From positions 2,418,001-2,482,000 of the forward strand of contig NZ_CP038469.1 in assembly GCF_004684345.1 (NCBI RefSeq): a DNA stretch of 64,000 nt. The letters are read 5' to 3'. Numbering within the stretch: position 1 is the first letter of the stretch; each line of letters opens with the position of its first letter. A program made the translations under genes and the position numbers. A model generated the notes under the pieces. It saw only the letters and a program-made list of their open reading frames with translations, ran no database searches and was not told where the DNA came from. Below are positions 45,957 through 54,203 of the stretch, piece after piece. This stretch comes from Citrobacter tructae. Lineage in GTDB: Bacteria; Pseudomonadota; Gammaproteobacteria; Enterobacterales; Enterobacteriaceae.

Positions 45957-48900
45957 TTAGTCAAACTCCAGTTCCACCTGCTCCGAACCAATAAGGCCAC
46001 GGAGATCGTTTAGCAAACGATCGCTCGGAGAGACACGCCACGTCGCGCCAAAACGCAACCGCGCACGTGCATCCGCCCTCTGATAGTAGAGATGTACTGG
46101 AATTGTCCCCGAGCGGTGGGGTTCCAGAGACTGACGGAGTCGGTTTAAAAGCTGGTCATCAATTTGCCTGTCCGTCAGCGAGATAGCAAGCCCGCGAGCA
46201 TATTTTTCCCGGGCTTCGTCAATATCCATGACTTCACGGGCCATCATTTTAAGCCCACCGCTGAAGTCATCAAAGCTGACCTGTCCGCTGACGATAAGTA
46301 TGCGGTCTTTTTCCAGCAAATGCTGGTATTTATCCAGGGCCTCGGTAAACAACATCACTTCCAGACGCCCGGAACGGTCATCCAGCGTACAGATGCCGAT
46401 ACGATTGCCGCGCTTGGTGACCATTACCCGCGCAGCAATGACGAGCCCCGCAGCCGTGGTGACTTTACCACGTTCTGTCGGATGCATGTCTTTCAGCCTG
46501 TGGCCTCCGACATAGCGCTCAATTTCTTTTAAATACTGGTTGATGGGGTGTCCCGTCAGGTAAAGCCCTAACGTTTCACGCTCACCGTCTAATACCACCT
46601 GTTCCGGCCACGGCGTACAGTTGGCATAAGATTGTTCAATTTGTTCCGGTTCTTCCGCCAGTACACCAAACATATCGGCCTGACCGATAGCTTCGGCTTT
46701 TGCGTGCTGATCGGCAGCTTTAAGCGCATCGTTCAGCGAATTCATCAGCGCGGCGCGATGCGGACCAAGGCGGTCAAACGCCCCGGACATGATCAGTTTT
46801 TCCAGCACCCGACGGTTTAGCTTTTTAATATCCGTACGGGCACAGAGATCGAACAGCTCGCGGAAATAGCCACCTTTGTTACGCGCTTCAATAATAGCTT
46901 CAATAGGTCCTTCACCCACGCCTTTTATCGCGCCGATGCCATACACAATCTCGCCATCATCATTCACGTGGAAATGATACAGCCCGGAGTTGATATCCGG
47001 CGGCAGGATTTTCAGCCCCATGCGCCAGCATTCATCCACCAGTCCGACCACTTTCTCGGTGTTATCCATATCAGCGGTCATTACCGCTGCCATAAACTCG
47101 GCGGGGTAATGCGCTTTCAGCCATAGCGTCTGGTACGAGACCAGCGCATAGGCTGCGGAGTGCGATTTGTTAAATCCATAACCGGCGAATTTCTCCACCA
47201 GGTCAAAGATTTTCATCGCCAGTTCGCCGTCTACGCCGCGCTTCTTCGCCCCTTCTTCAAAGGTGCCGCGCTGCTTGGCCATCTCTTCCGGTTTTTTCTT
47301 ACCCATCGCACGACGCAGCATGTCCGCGCCGCCAAGAGTATAACCAGACAGCTCCTGGGCAATCTGCATGACCTGTTCCTGATACAGGATAATGCCGTAG
47401 GTCGGCTCCAGAACCGGTTTCAGGCACTCATGCTGCCATTGTACATCCGGGTAAGATATCTCTTCTCGCCCGTGCTTACGGTCGATAAAGTTATCTACCA
47501 TCCCCGACTGCAGAGGACCAGGACGGAACAGCGCCACCAGGGCTATCATATCTTCGAAACAGTCAGGCTGCAGACGTTTGATCAGATCTTTCATGCCGCG
47601 GGATTCAAGCTGGAAGACGGCAGTCGTCTCCGAGCGTTGCAGCATATCAAAACTTTTTTTATCGTCGAGCGGGATGGCGGCGATATCAATCGGCTCCAGC
47701 CCCTGCTTTGCCCGACGCGGGTTGATCATTTTCAGCGCCCAGTCGATGATCGTCAACGTACGCAGACCCAGGAAGTCAAACTTCACCAGCCCGGCGTATT
47801 CCACGTCGTTTTTATCGAACTGGGTTACCGGATGAAGACCTTCTTCATCACAATAAAGCGGGGCAAAATCAGTAATTTTAGTGGGCGCGATAACCACGCC
47901 ACCCGCATGCTTACCGGCGTTACGCGTGACGCCTTCCAGCTTACGCGCCATGTCGATCAGCGCCCTGACCTCTTCGTCCGCCTCGTAGATTTCTGGCAGT
48001 TGCGGCTCAGCTTCAAAGGCTTTTGCCAGCGTCATCCCCGGATCGGGTGGTACCAGTTTTGAAATACGATCCACAAAACCGTACGGGTGGCCCAGTACAC
48101 GCCCCACGTCGCGGATAACCGCTTTTGCAGCCATTGTACCGAAGGTAATAATCTGCGAAACCGCGTCGCGACCATACATTTCTGCCACATGTTCAATAAC
48201 CTGATCGCGTTTCTCCATACAGAAGTCAACGTCGAAGTCGGGCATTGAGACACGTTCCGGGTTAAGGAAACGTTCGAACAGCAGATCAAATTCCAGCGGG
48301 TCGAGGTCGGTAATCTTCAGCGCATAGGCCACCAGCGACCCCGCACCGGAACCACGTCCCGGCCCTACCGGCACGCCGTTGTCTTTCGACCACTGGATAA
48401 ATTCCATTACGATCAGGAAGTAGCCCGGGAAGCCCATCTGGTTGATAACCTGAAGTTCAATCTCCAGACGCTCATCATAGGGTGGGCGTTTCTCTTGACG
48501 CTCGGCTTCGTCCGGGAATAAAAACGCCAGACGCTCTTCCAGCCCTTCGCGCGATTTTGCCACGAGGAAATCCTCGGTGGTCATATCCCCGGTCGGGAAC
48601 TGCGGCAGGAAGTACTCGCCCAGACGCACCGTCACATTACAACGTTTAGCTATCTCGACGGTATTTTGCAGCGCTTCCGGGATGTCGGAGAATAGATCGC
48701 ACATCTCCTCTTCGCTGCGCATATACTGCTGCGGCGAATAGTTGCGCGGGCGTTTCGGATCATCAAGTGTGAAACCATCGTGGATCGCCACGCGGATCTC
48801 ATGCGCGTCGAAATCTCCGGTTTCAAGGAAGCGAACATCGTTGGTCGCCACAACGGGCAAGCCCCGCGTTTCGGCCAGAGCCACCGCGGCATGCAGATAA

Positions 48901-49439
48901 TTTTCTTCGTCTTGCCTGCCCGTGCGGATCAGTTCCAGAAAATAACTATTGGGAAAATGTTCTTCATAAAACGCCACGCACTCATCAACCAGTGCGCTGT
49001 TGCCGCGCAGCAGACTGCGTCCGACGTCGCCCATACGACCACCGGACAGCAAAATCAAACCTTCTTTTAACTCAACAAGCCAGTCTTTGTCGATGACTGG
49101 CCCTTCTGCGCCATAGCCGCGCTGATAAGCTTTTGAGATAAGCAGCGTGAGATTCTGATAGCCCGTATTATTGGCAGCCAGCACGGTGAGCTGCGTGAGT
49201 TCATCACCAAACTGTTCACTACGAACATGAAAATCAGCGCCAACAATTGGCTTAATGCCCGCACCGTGACCCGCTCCGTAAAACTTCACCAGACCACACA
49301 GGTTGGTGAAATCGGTGATCGCCAGCGCAGGCATGCCCAACGCGGCAGCCTTTTTCACCAGCGGCCCGGTTTTCGCCAGCCCATCAATCATGGAGTAGTC
49401 GCTGTGCACCCGCAGGTGGACGAAACGTGGTTCAGACAT
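45957..49439 (-). CDS. dnaE: DNA polymerase III alpha subunit
   Basis: A 1,160-residue replicative polymerase, E. coli length. The N-terminal PHP domain (FVHLRVHSDYSMIDGLAKT), catalytic aspartates in PDFDVDFCMEKRDQV (about residues 400-404) and KFDFLGLRTL (about 555), a helix-hairpin-helix region, an OB domain near 990-1070 and the C-terminal tau-binding tail are all present. Its proofreading partner dnaQ is at 17.4 kb. It is followed closely by accA and preceded by rnhB. Confidence 0.98.
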   Translation of the reverse strand: MSEPRFVHLRVHSDYSMIDGLAKTGPLVKKAAALGMPALAITDFTNLCGLVKFYGAGHGAGIKPIVGADFHVRSEQFGDELTQLTVLAANNTGYQNLTLLISKAYQRGYGAEGPVIDKDWLVELKEGLILLSGGRMGDVGRSLLRGNSALVDECVAFYEEHFPNSYFLELIRTGRQDEENYLHAAVALAETRGLPVVATNDVRFLETGDFDAHEIRVAIHDGFTLDDPKRPRNYSPQQYMRSEEEMCDLFSDIPEALQNTVEIAKRCNVTVRLGEYFLPQFPTGDMTTEDFLVAKSREGLEERLAFLFPDEAERQEKRPPYDERLEIELQVINQMGFPGYFLIVMEFIQWSKDNGVPVGPGRGSGAGSLVAYALKITDLDPLEFDLLFERFLNPERVSMPDFDVDFCMEKRDQVIEHVAEMYGRDAVSQIITFGTMAAKAVIRDVGRVLGHPYGFVDRISKLVPPDPGMTLAKAFEAEPQLPEIYEADEEVRALIDMARKLEGVTRNAGKHAGGVVIAPTKITDFAPLYCDEEGLHPVTQFDKNDVEYAGLVKFDFLGLRTLTIIDWALKMINPRRAKQGLEPIDIAAIPLDDKKSFDMLQRSETTAVFQLESRGMKDLIKRLQPDCFEDMIALVALFRPGPLQSGMVDNFIDRKHGREEISYPDVQWQHECLKPVLEPTYGIILYQEQVMQIAQELSGYTLGGADMLRRAMGKKKPEEMAKQRGTFEEGAKKRGVDGELAMKIFDLVEKFAGYGFNKSHSAAYALVSYQTLWLKAHYPAEFMAAVMTADMDNTEKVVGLVDECWRMGLKILPPDINSGLYHFHVNDDGEIVYGIGAIKGVGEGPIEAIIEARNKGGYFRELFDLCARTDIKKLNRRVLEKLIMSGAFDRLGPHRAALMNSLNDALKAADQHAKAEAIGQADMFGVLAEEPEQIEQSYANCTPWPEQVVLDGERETLGLYLTGHPINQYLKEIERYVGGHRLKDMHPTERGKVTTAAGLVIAARVMVTKRGNRIGICTLDDRSGRLEVMLFTEALDKYQHLLEKDRILIVSGQVSFDDFSGGLKMMAREVMDIDEAREKYARGLAISLTDRQIDDQLLNRLRQSLEPHRSGTIPVHLYYQRADARARLRFGATWRVSPSDRLLNDLRGLIGSEQVELEFD

Positions 49440-49475
49440 CTTCAGATTCCGGTTTACTTATTCTTGCCACAAGAA

Positions 49476-50072
49476 TCAGGACGTGAGTCCCAGTGCGCGT
49501 TTGACAGGAGCAAAGCTGCGACGGTGATGCTCGATAGCACCGTGTTCAACTAGCGCAGCCAAATGAACAGCGGTTGGGTAGCCTTTGTGCTGCGCAAAGC
49601 CATACTGCGGAAAAACAGCATCCAGCGCCGCCATCTCAGCATCGCGAGTGACTTTTGCCAGGATTGACGCAGCGCTGATCTCCGCCACGCGACTGTCCCC
49701 TTTTACCACCGCCATCGATGGCATCGGTAAGGCCGGGCAACGATTCCCGTCAATCAGCACGTATTCTGGCGTAATATGCAAACCCGCTACCGCACGCTGC
49801 ATCGCCAGCATGGTGGCATGCAGAATATTCAGCTCGTCGATTTCATGCGGTTCCGCACGGCCAAGACTCCAGCTTAACGCTTTTTCTTTGATTTCATCGT
49901 AAAGTGACAGACGACGCTTTTCAGACAATTTTTTGGAGTCGTTGAGACCAATAATCGGACGCGCCGGGTCAAGAATGACCGCAGCAGTCACCACGGCCCC
50001 AACCAAAGGACCCCGTCCTACTTCATCCACACCCGCGACTAAATGCGTATGTGGATAAACAAATTCAATCAT
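49476..50072 (-). CDS. rnhB: Ribonuclease HII
   Basis: A 198-residue protein with the DEVGRG active-site motif (Asp16-Glu17), LNDSKKLSEKRR and a further acid in VLIDGNRCP. It incises at single ribonucleotides in DNA. Its ATG overlaps the lpxB stop by 4 bp, and dnaE follows after 36 bp. Confidence 0.97.
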   Translation of the reverse strand: MIEFVYPHTHLVAGVDEVGRGPLVGAVVTAAVILDPARPIIGLNDSKKLSEKRRLSLYDEIKEKALSWSLGRAEPHEIDELNILHATMLAMQRAVAGLHITPEYVLIDGNRCPALPMPSMAVVKGDSRVAEISAASILAKVTRDAEMAALDAVFPQYGFAQHKGYPTAVHLAALVEHGAIEHHRRSFAPVKRALGLTS

Positions 50073-51217
50073 TGTGCTAACTCCAGAACTGCATCCGCCG
50101 CCTGTTCATCGGCATTGCAACGGATCTGCTGGTGCAGGTCGCGGAACGTATCGTGCATCGCATGGCTGGTTTTGCCATTCGCCAGCAACGGCTGCAGCGC
50201 TTTCGCCAGCGCCTGAGGTTCGCACTCATCCTGCAACAGTTCTTTGACTAATTCTCTTCCCGCCAGCAGGTTCGGCAACGAAACATAATCGGTTTTCACC
50301 AGACGCTTCGCCAGCCAAAACGTGAAGGGTTTCATCCGGTAGCCGACAACCATCGGACACTTCGCCAGCATACATTCCAGTGCTGCCGTGCCCGAAGCCA
50401 GCAGCGCAGCATCGCTGGCAACCATCGCTTCGCGTCCCATCCCATTGAGCAGATGTACGGAAAGTTCCGGTGCAACTTCAGCTTTGATGCGCTCAAACTG
50501 TTCTCGCCGTTTGGCATTCACCAGCGGCACGACCACTTCAAGATCGGGATACTGTTGGCGTAACAGCTGTGCCGTTTTCAGAAAATCGGCGCTGAGCATT
50601 TCCACTTCTGCGCCACGGCTTCCTGGTAATAACGCCAGGCAGTGTGCATCATGGGGAATACCCAGCACATCGCGAGCCGCGTTTTTATCCGGATCCAACG
50701 GCATGGCGTCCGCCATGGTGTGACCGATAAAGCGGCACGGAACATTAAATTTGTCATAAAACGCTTTTTCGAAAGGTAGAAAGGCCAGCACCATATTGGT
50801 GGATCTACCTATTTTGAAAACGCGTTTCTGTCGCCATGCCCATACGGAAGGGCTGACGTAATGAATGGTTTTAATGCCCTGTTTTTTCAGGTTACCTTCA
50901 AGGGTAATATTGAAATCAGGTGCATCAATACCGACGAAAACATCCGGCTTGAGATCGGTGAAGCGGCGAGTCAGATCGGCACGAATATGCAGTAAATGGC
51001 GCAGACGTCCGAGCACTTCAACAATGCCCATCACCGCCAGTTCTTCCATTTCGTACCAGGCTTCGCAGCCTTCGGCCTGCATCAGCGGACCCGCCACGCC
51101 AACAAAGCGGGCATTGGGTACACGCGCCTTGAGCGCACGAATTAATCCGGCACCAAGAATATCGCCGGAGGTTTCTCCGGCGACAAGGGCAATCGTTAAA
51201 GGACGCTGTGCAGTCAT
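50069..51217 (-). CDS. lpxB: Lipid-A-disaccharide synthase
   Basis: A 382-residue GT19 glycosyltransferase: LVAGETSGDILGAGLIRAL near the start, IDAPDFN, YYVSPSVWAWRQ-type block (HYVSPSVWAWRQKRVFKIG), FIGHTMADAMP and LALLPGSRGAEVEML. It joins UDP-diacylglucosamine and lipid X into the lipid A disaccharide. It overlaps lpxA by one base and rnhB by 4 bp. Confidence 0.98.
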   Translation of the reverse strand: MTAQRPLTIALVAGETSGDILGAGLIRALKARVPNARFVGVAGPLMQAEGCEAWYEMEELAVMGIVEVLGRLRHLLHIRADLTRRFTDLKPDVFVGIDAPDFNITLEGNLKKQGIKTIHYVSPSVWAWRQKRVFKIGRSTNMVLAFLPFEKAFYDKFNVPCRFIGHTMADAMPLDPDKNAARDVLGIPHDAHCLALLPGSRGAEVEMLSADFLKTAQLLRQQYPDLEVVVPLVNAKRREQFERIKAEVAPELSVHLLNGMGREAMVASDAALLASGTAALECMLAKCPMVVGYRMKPFTFWLAKRLVKTDYVSLPNLLAGRELVKELLQDECEPQALAKALQPLLANGKTSHAMHDTFRDLHQQIRCNADEQAADAVLELAQ

Positions 51218-52005
51218 TAACGAATCAGGCCACGCGTTGAGCGTTCAAAGAAATCGCTGAAAGCCTGAACATCGGGGTACTGCTTCGCCAGTTCGGCGAT
51301 TTCCGGTTTCGCTTCTTCCAGCGTTTTGCCGCTGCGGTACAACGCTTTGTAAGCATTGCGGATCGCGGTAATCGCTTCGCGGGTGAACCCACGACGCTTC
51401 AGCCCTTCGATATTGACACCAAATGGCGTCGCGTGGTTGCCCTGGGCAATAACGTATGGCGGAACATCCTGAGCTACGCCAGAACAACCGCCGACCATCA
51501 CGTGCGCACCGATGATGCAGAACTGATGCACCGCCGTCATCCCGCCAATGATAACAAAATCATCCAGTGAAACATGTCCGGCAAGCGTGGCGTTATTCGC
51601 CAGAATACAGCGATTACCAATCGTACAATCATGCGCGACGTGCGCGTTGATCATCAGTAAGTTATCGCTGCCCACCTTCGTCAACCCACCGCCCTGCACT
51701 GTGCCACGATGAATGGTGACGCTTTCGCGAATGCGGTTGCGATCGCCAATTTCCACACGGGTTGGTTCGCCAGCATACTTCAGATCCTGGTTTACTTCGC
51801 CGATGGAGGCAAACTGATAGATCTCATTATCGCGACCAATTTTAGTATGGCCATTCACGACAACGTGAGACTTCAGTACGGTACCCTCACCAATTTCAAC
51901 GTGGGGTCCAACAATACAAAAAGGACCAATGTGGGCATTAGCACCAATACTGGCGCCCTCTTCCACAATGGCGGTCGGGTGAATAAAGGCGGATTTATCA
52001 ATCAC
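51217..52005 (-). CDS. lpxA: UDP-N-acetylglucosamine acyltransferase
   Basis: A 262-residue left-handed beta-helix of hexapeptide repeats (IHPTAIVEEGASIGANAHIGPF...). The catalytic His lies in NAHVAHDCTIGNRCI, and there is a C-terminal helical domain. It adds 3-hydroxymyristate to UDP-GlcNAc, the first lipid A step. It begins 3 bp after fabZ, the competing user of hydroxyacyl-ACP. Confidence 0.98.
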   Translation of the reverse strand: MIDKSAFIHPTAIVEEGASIGANAHIGPFCIVGPHVEIGEGTVLKSHVVVNGHTKIGRDNEIYQFASIGEVNQDLKYAGEPTRVEIGDRNRIRESVTIHRGTVQGGGLTKVGSDNLLMINAHVAHDCTIGNRCILANNATLAGHVSLDDFVIIGGMTAVHQFCIIGAHVMVGGCSGVAQDVPPYVIAQGNHATPFGVNIEGLKRRGFTREAITAIRNAYKALYRSGKTLEEAKPEIAELAKQYPDVQAFSDFFERSTRGLIR

Positions 52006-52008
52006 GTA

Positions 52009-52464
52009 TCAGGCCTCCCGGCTACGGGCACACATCATCGTTGCTTCGCACACAACTTTACCGTCGACCAGCGCAACCCCTTTAAAACGGGTCAGGCCGC
52101 GGCGCGTTTTCTCGAAAGTCACTTCCATGATCATCTGATCGCCTGGCACGACAGGACGCTTGAAGCGTGCTTCATCGATACCTGCAAAATAATACAGCTC
52201 GCCCGGCTCCAGCTTTCCTACGCTTTTAAACGCCAGAATACCTGTTGCCTGCGCCATTGCTTCCAGAATCAGCACGCCAGGGAAAATCGGTTTACCCGGG
52301 AAATGGCCCTGGAAGAAAGGCTCGTTAACGGATACATTTTTCACTGCGCGCAGAAAACGACCTTCTTCAAAATCCAGCACACGGTCAACCAGCAGAAACG
52401 GAAAACGGTGCGGCAGAAGCTCTAAAATCTCTTCAATTTGCAGAGTATGAGTGTTAGTAGTCAA
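52009..52464 (-). CDS. fabZ: 3-hydroxyacyl-ACP dehydratase FabZ
   Basis: A 151-residue hot-dog enzyme with catalytic motif [20 protein letters not shown] (His about 54, Glu about 68). It starts at a TTG codon (52464), with AGGAAGAG upstream, the same unusual start known in E. coli. It dehydrates 3-hydroxyacyl-ACP in fatty acid elongation. It lies between lpxD and lpxA. Confidence 0.97.
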
Positions 52465-52568
52465 AATACTCTTCCTGTCAAAATATACTAAAAGGCAATA
52501 ATAACACGGCCTGCCGCAATCGTATGAATGTGACAGGCCGTAAAGTCAGACATGCGTAAAACGATGCT

Positions 52569-53594
52569 TTAGTCTTGTTGATTAACCTTGCGTTCAATCG
52601 CCTTGAGACGCTTGCTCATATCATCAATATTCATCACCAGCGCCGCTGTTTTACGCCATACCTTGTTGGGTTGTAGCGGAATGCCTGAGGAGTAGACGCC
52701 CGGTTCAGTGATAGGACGCATCACCATACCCATGCCAGTCACCGTGACTTTGTCGCATATTTCCATATGCCCATTAATCACGCTGGCGCCGCCAATCATG
52801 CAGTAACGGCCAATCTTCAGGCTACCCGCCATAATGACGCCACCGGCTACTGCCGTATTGTCGCCAATCACAACGTTATGCGCAATCTGGCACTGGTTAT
52901 CAATGATAACACCATTGCCGATCACGGTATCGTCCAGAGCGCCACGATCGATGGTCGTGCAAGCGCCGATCTCGACACGATCGCCAATAATCACGCGACC
53001 AAGCTGCGGGATCTTCACCCAGTTGCCACGATCGTTCGCATAGCCAAAGCCGTCAGAACCGACGACAGTGCTGGACTGGATCAGGCAATTTTCACCGATC
53101 TGGATGTCGTGGTAAATCGTCACATTCGCCCACAAGCGTGAGCCTGCACCGATTTTTGTATTTTTTCCGACGAAGCTTCCTGCACCAATAACCACGTTAT
53201 CGCCCAGTTCGACGCCAGACTCGATGACCGCATTTGCGCCAACAGAGACATTCTTACCCAGCTTCGCCGTCGCATCAATTACTGCACTGGGTGCAATGTC
53301 CTGCGCCGGCTGAGGCGTGGTATCTAAAATTTGCGCCATTCGTGCATAGGTCAGGTAGGGATTATTCACTACCAGCGCGGCACTCTTAGCAAAAGGAAGA
53401 TCGTCCTGCGTCATCACAACGGCAGAAGCCTGGCACAGGCTTAAGTGATCACGGTACTTAGGATTCACCATGAACGTGATATTGCCAGTTTGCGCAGATT
53501 GCATGGACGCTACGCCGGTGATGACGATATCGCCATCACCGTGTAATTCTGCATCCAACTGCTCTGCTAAATCAGCCAGTCGAATTGAAGGCAT
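52569..53594 (-). CDS. lpxD: UDP-3-O-(3-hydroxymyristoyl)glucosamine N-acyltransferase
   Basis: A 341-residue protein: N-terminal uridine-binding domain (SIRLADLAEQLDAELHGDGD), left-handed beta-helix (about 100-300) with the catalytic His in CQIAHNVVIGDN, and a C-terminal helix (MSKRLKAIERKV). It adds the second acyl chain in lipid A synthesis. It begins 3 bp after skp. Confidence 0.98.
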   Translation of the reverse strand: MPSIRLADLAEQLDAELHGDGDIVITGVASMQSAQTGNITFMVNPKYRDHLSLCQASAVVMTQDDLPFAKSAALVVNNPYLTYARMAQILDTTPQPAQDIAPSAVIDATAKLGKNVSVGANAVIESGVELGDNVVIGAGSFVGKNTKIGAGSRLWANVTIYHDIQIGENCLIQSSTVVGSDGFGYANDRGNWVKIPQLGRVIIGDRVEIGACTTIDRGALDDTVIGNGVIIDNQCQIAHNVVIGDNTAVAGGVIMAGSLKIGRYCMIGGASVINGHMEICDKVTVTGMGMVMRPITEPGVYSSGIPLQPNKVWRKTAALVMNIDDMSKRLKAIERKVNQQD

Positions 53595-53597
53595 TAC

Positions 53598-54083
53598 TTA
53601 TTTAACCTGTTTCAGTACGTCAGCGGTGATGTCTTTTACATCGCTGCTGTTGTAAGCAACGGTGTTTGCGTCAACGACCAGATCGATACTCTGGCTGCTA
53701 GCGACAGATTTCACAGCAGTCTGGATACGTGTAACCAGTTTGCCACGTTCTTCGTTGGAACGACGTGCACGATCCTGCTCAAAAGCTTGCGCTTTCTGAG
53801 AGAAAGTCTGGCGCTGAGCCATAACGTCTTTTTCCAGCTTGGTACGATCGCTACCTGCTTTCATGGATTGCAGACGCTGCATTTTAGATTGCAGGTCGGA
53901 TTCCATGCGCTGCAGTTCGCTGGCGCGGCCTTTGAACTCGTTTTCCAGCGTGCTAGAAACACCAGTCTTCTGCGCCACCTGTTGGAACAGGCTACCCATA
54001 TTGACGATTGCAATTTTGTCAGCAGCCTGTGCGGACGTTGCCATCGCTAAACCGAGACCTGCAGCTAATAACCACTTTTTCAC
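53598..54083 (-). CDS. skp: Periplasmic chaperone Skp (OmpH)
   Basis: A 161-residue protein from a GTG at 54083 (KKWLLAAGLGLAMATSAQA follows), with AAGGAG 6 bases upstream, as in E. coli. The frame runs on to 54203 without similarity. The signal peptide is cut after SAQA, and the mature chain has long coiled-coil tentacles (about 45-130, rich in Lys, Glu, Gln). Trimeric Skp shields unfolded outer-membrane proteins on their way to BamA, encoded just upstream. Confidence 0.97.
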   Translation of the reverse strand: MKKWLLAAGLGLAMATSAQAADKIAIVNMGSLFQQVAQKTGVSSTLENEFKGRASELQRMESDLQSKMQRLQSMKAGSDRTKLEKDVMAQRQTFSQKAQAFEQDRARRSNEERGKLVTRIQTAVKSVASSQSIDLVVDANTVAYNSSDVKDITADVLKQVK

Positions 54084-54203
54084 AATAAACTCCTTACCAT
54101 CCCATTTGCACCCGAAGGTACAGTTCTTTGCGTGGCCAGACGATCCCGCAGGATCGCCTAAAGTCATCGCTACACTACCACTACATTCCTTTGTGAAGAA
54201 CAA

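Noticed and set aside
47160..48062. 300-codon open frame on the plus strand inside dnaE
   Set aside because: It is antisense to highly conserved dnaE codons and has no ribosome site or recognisable family; a shadow frame.
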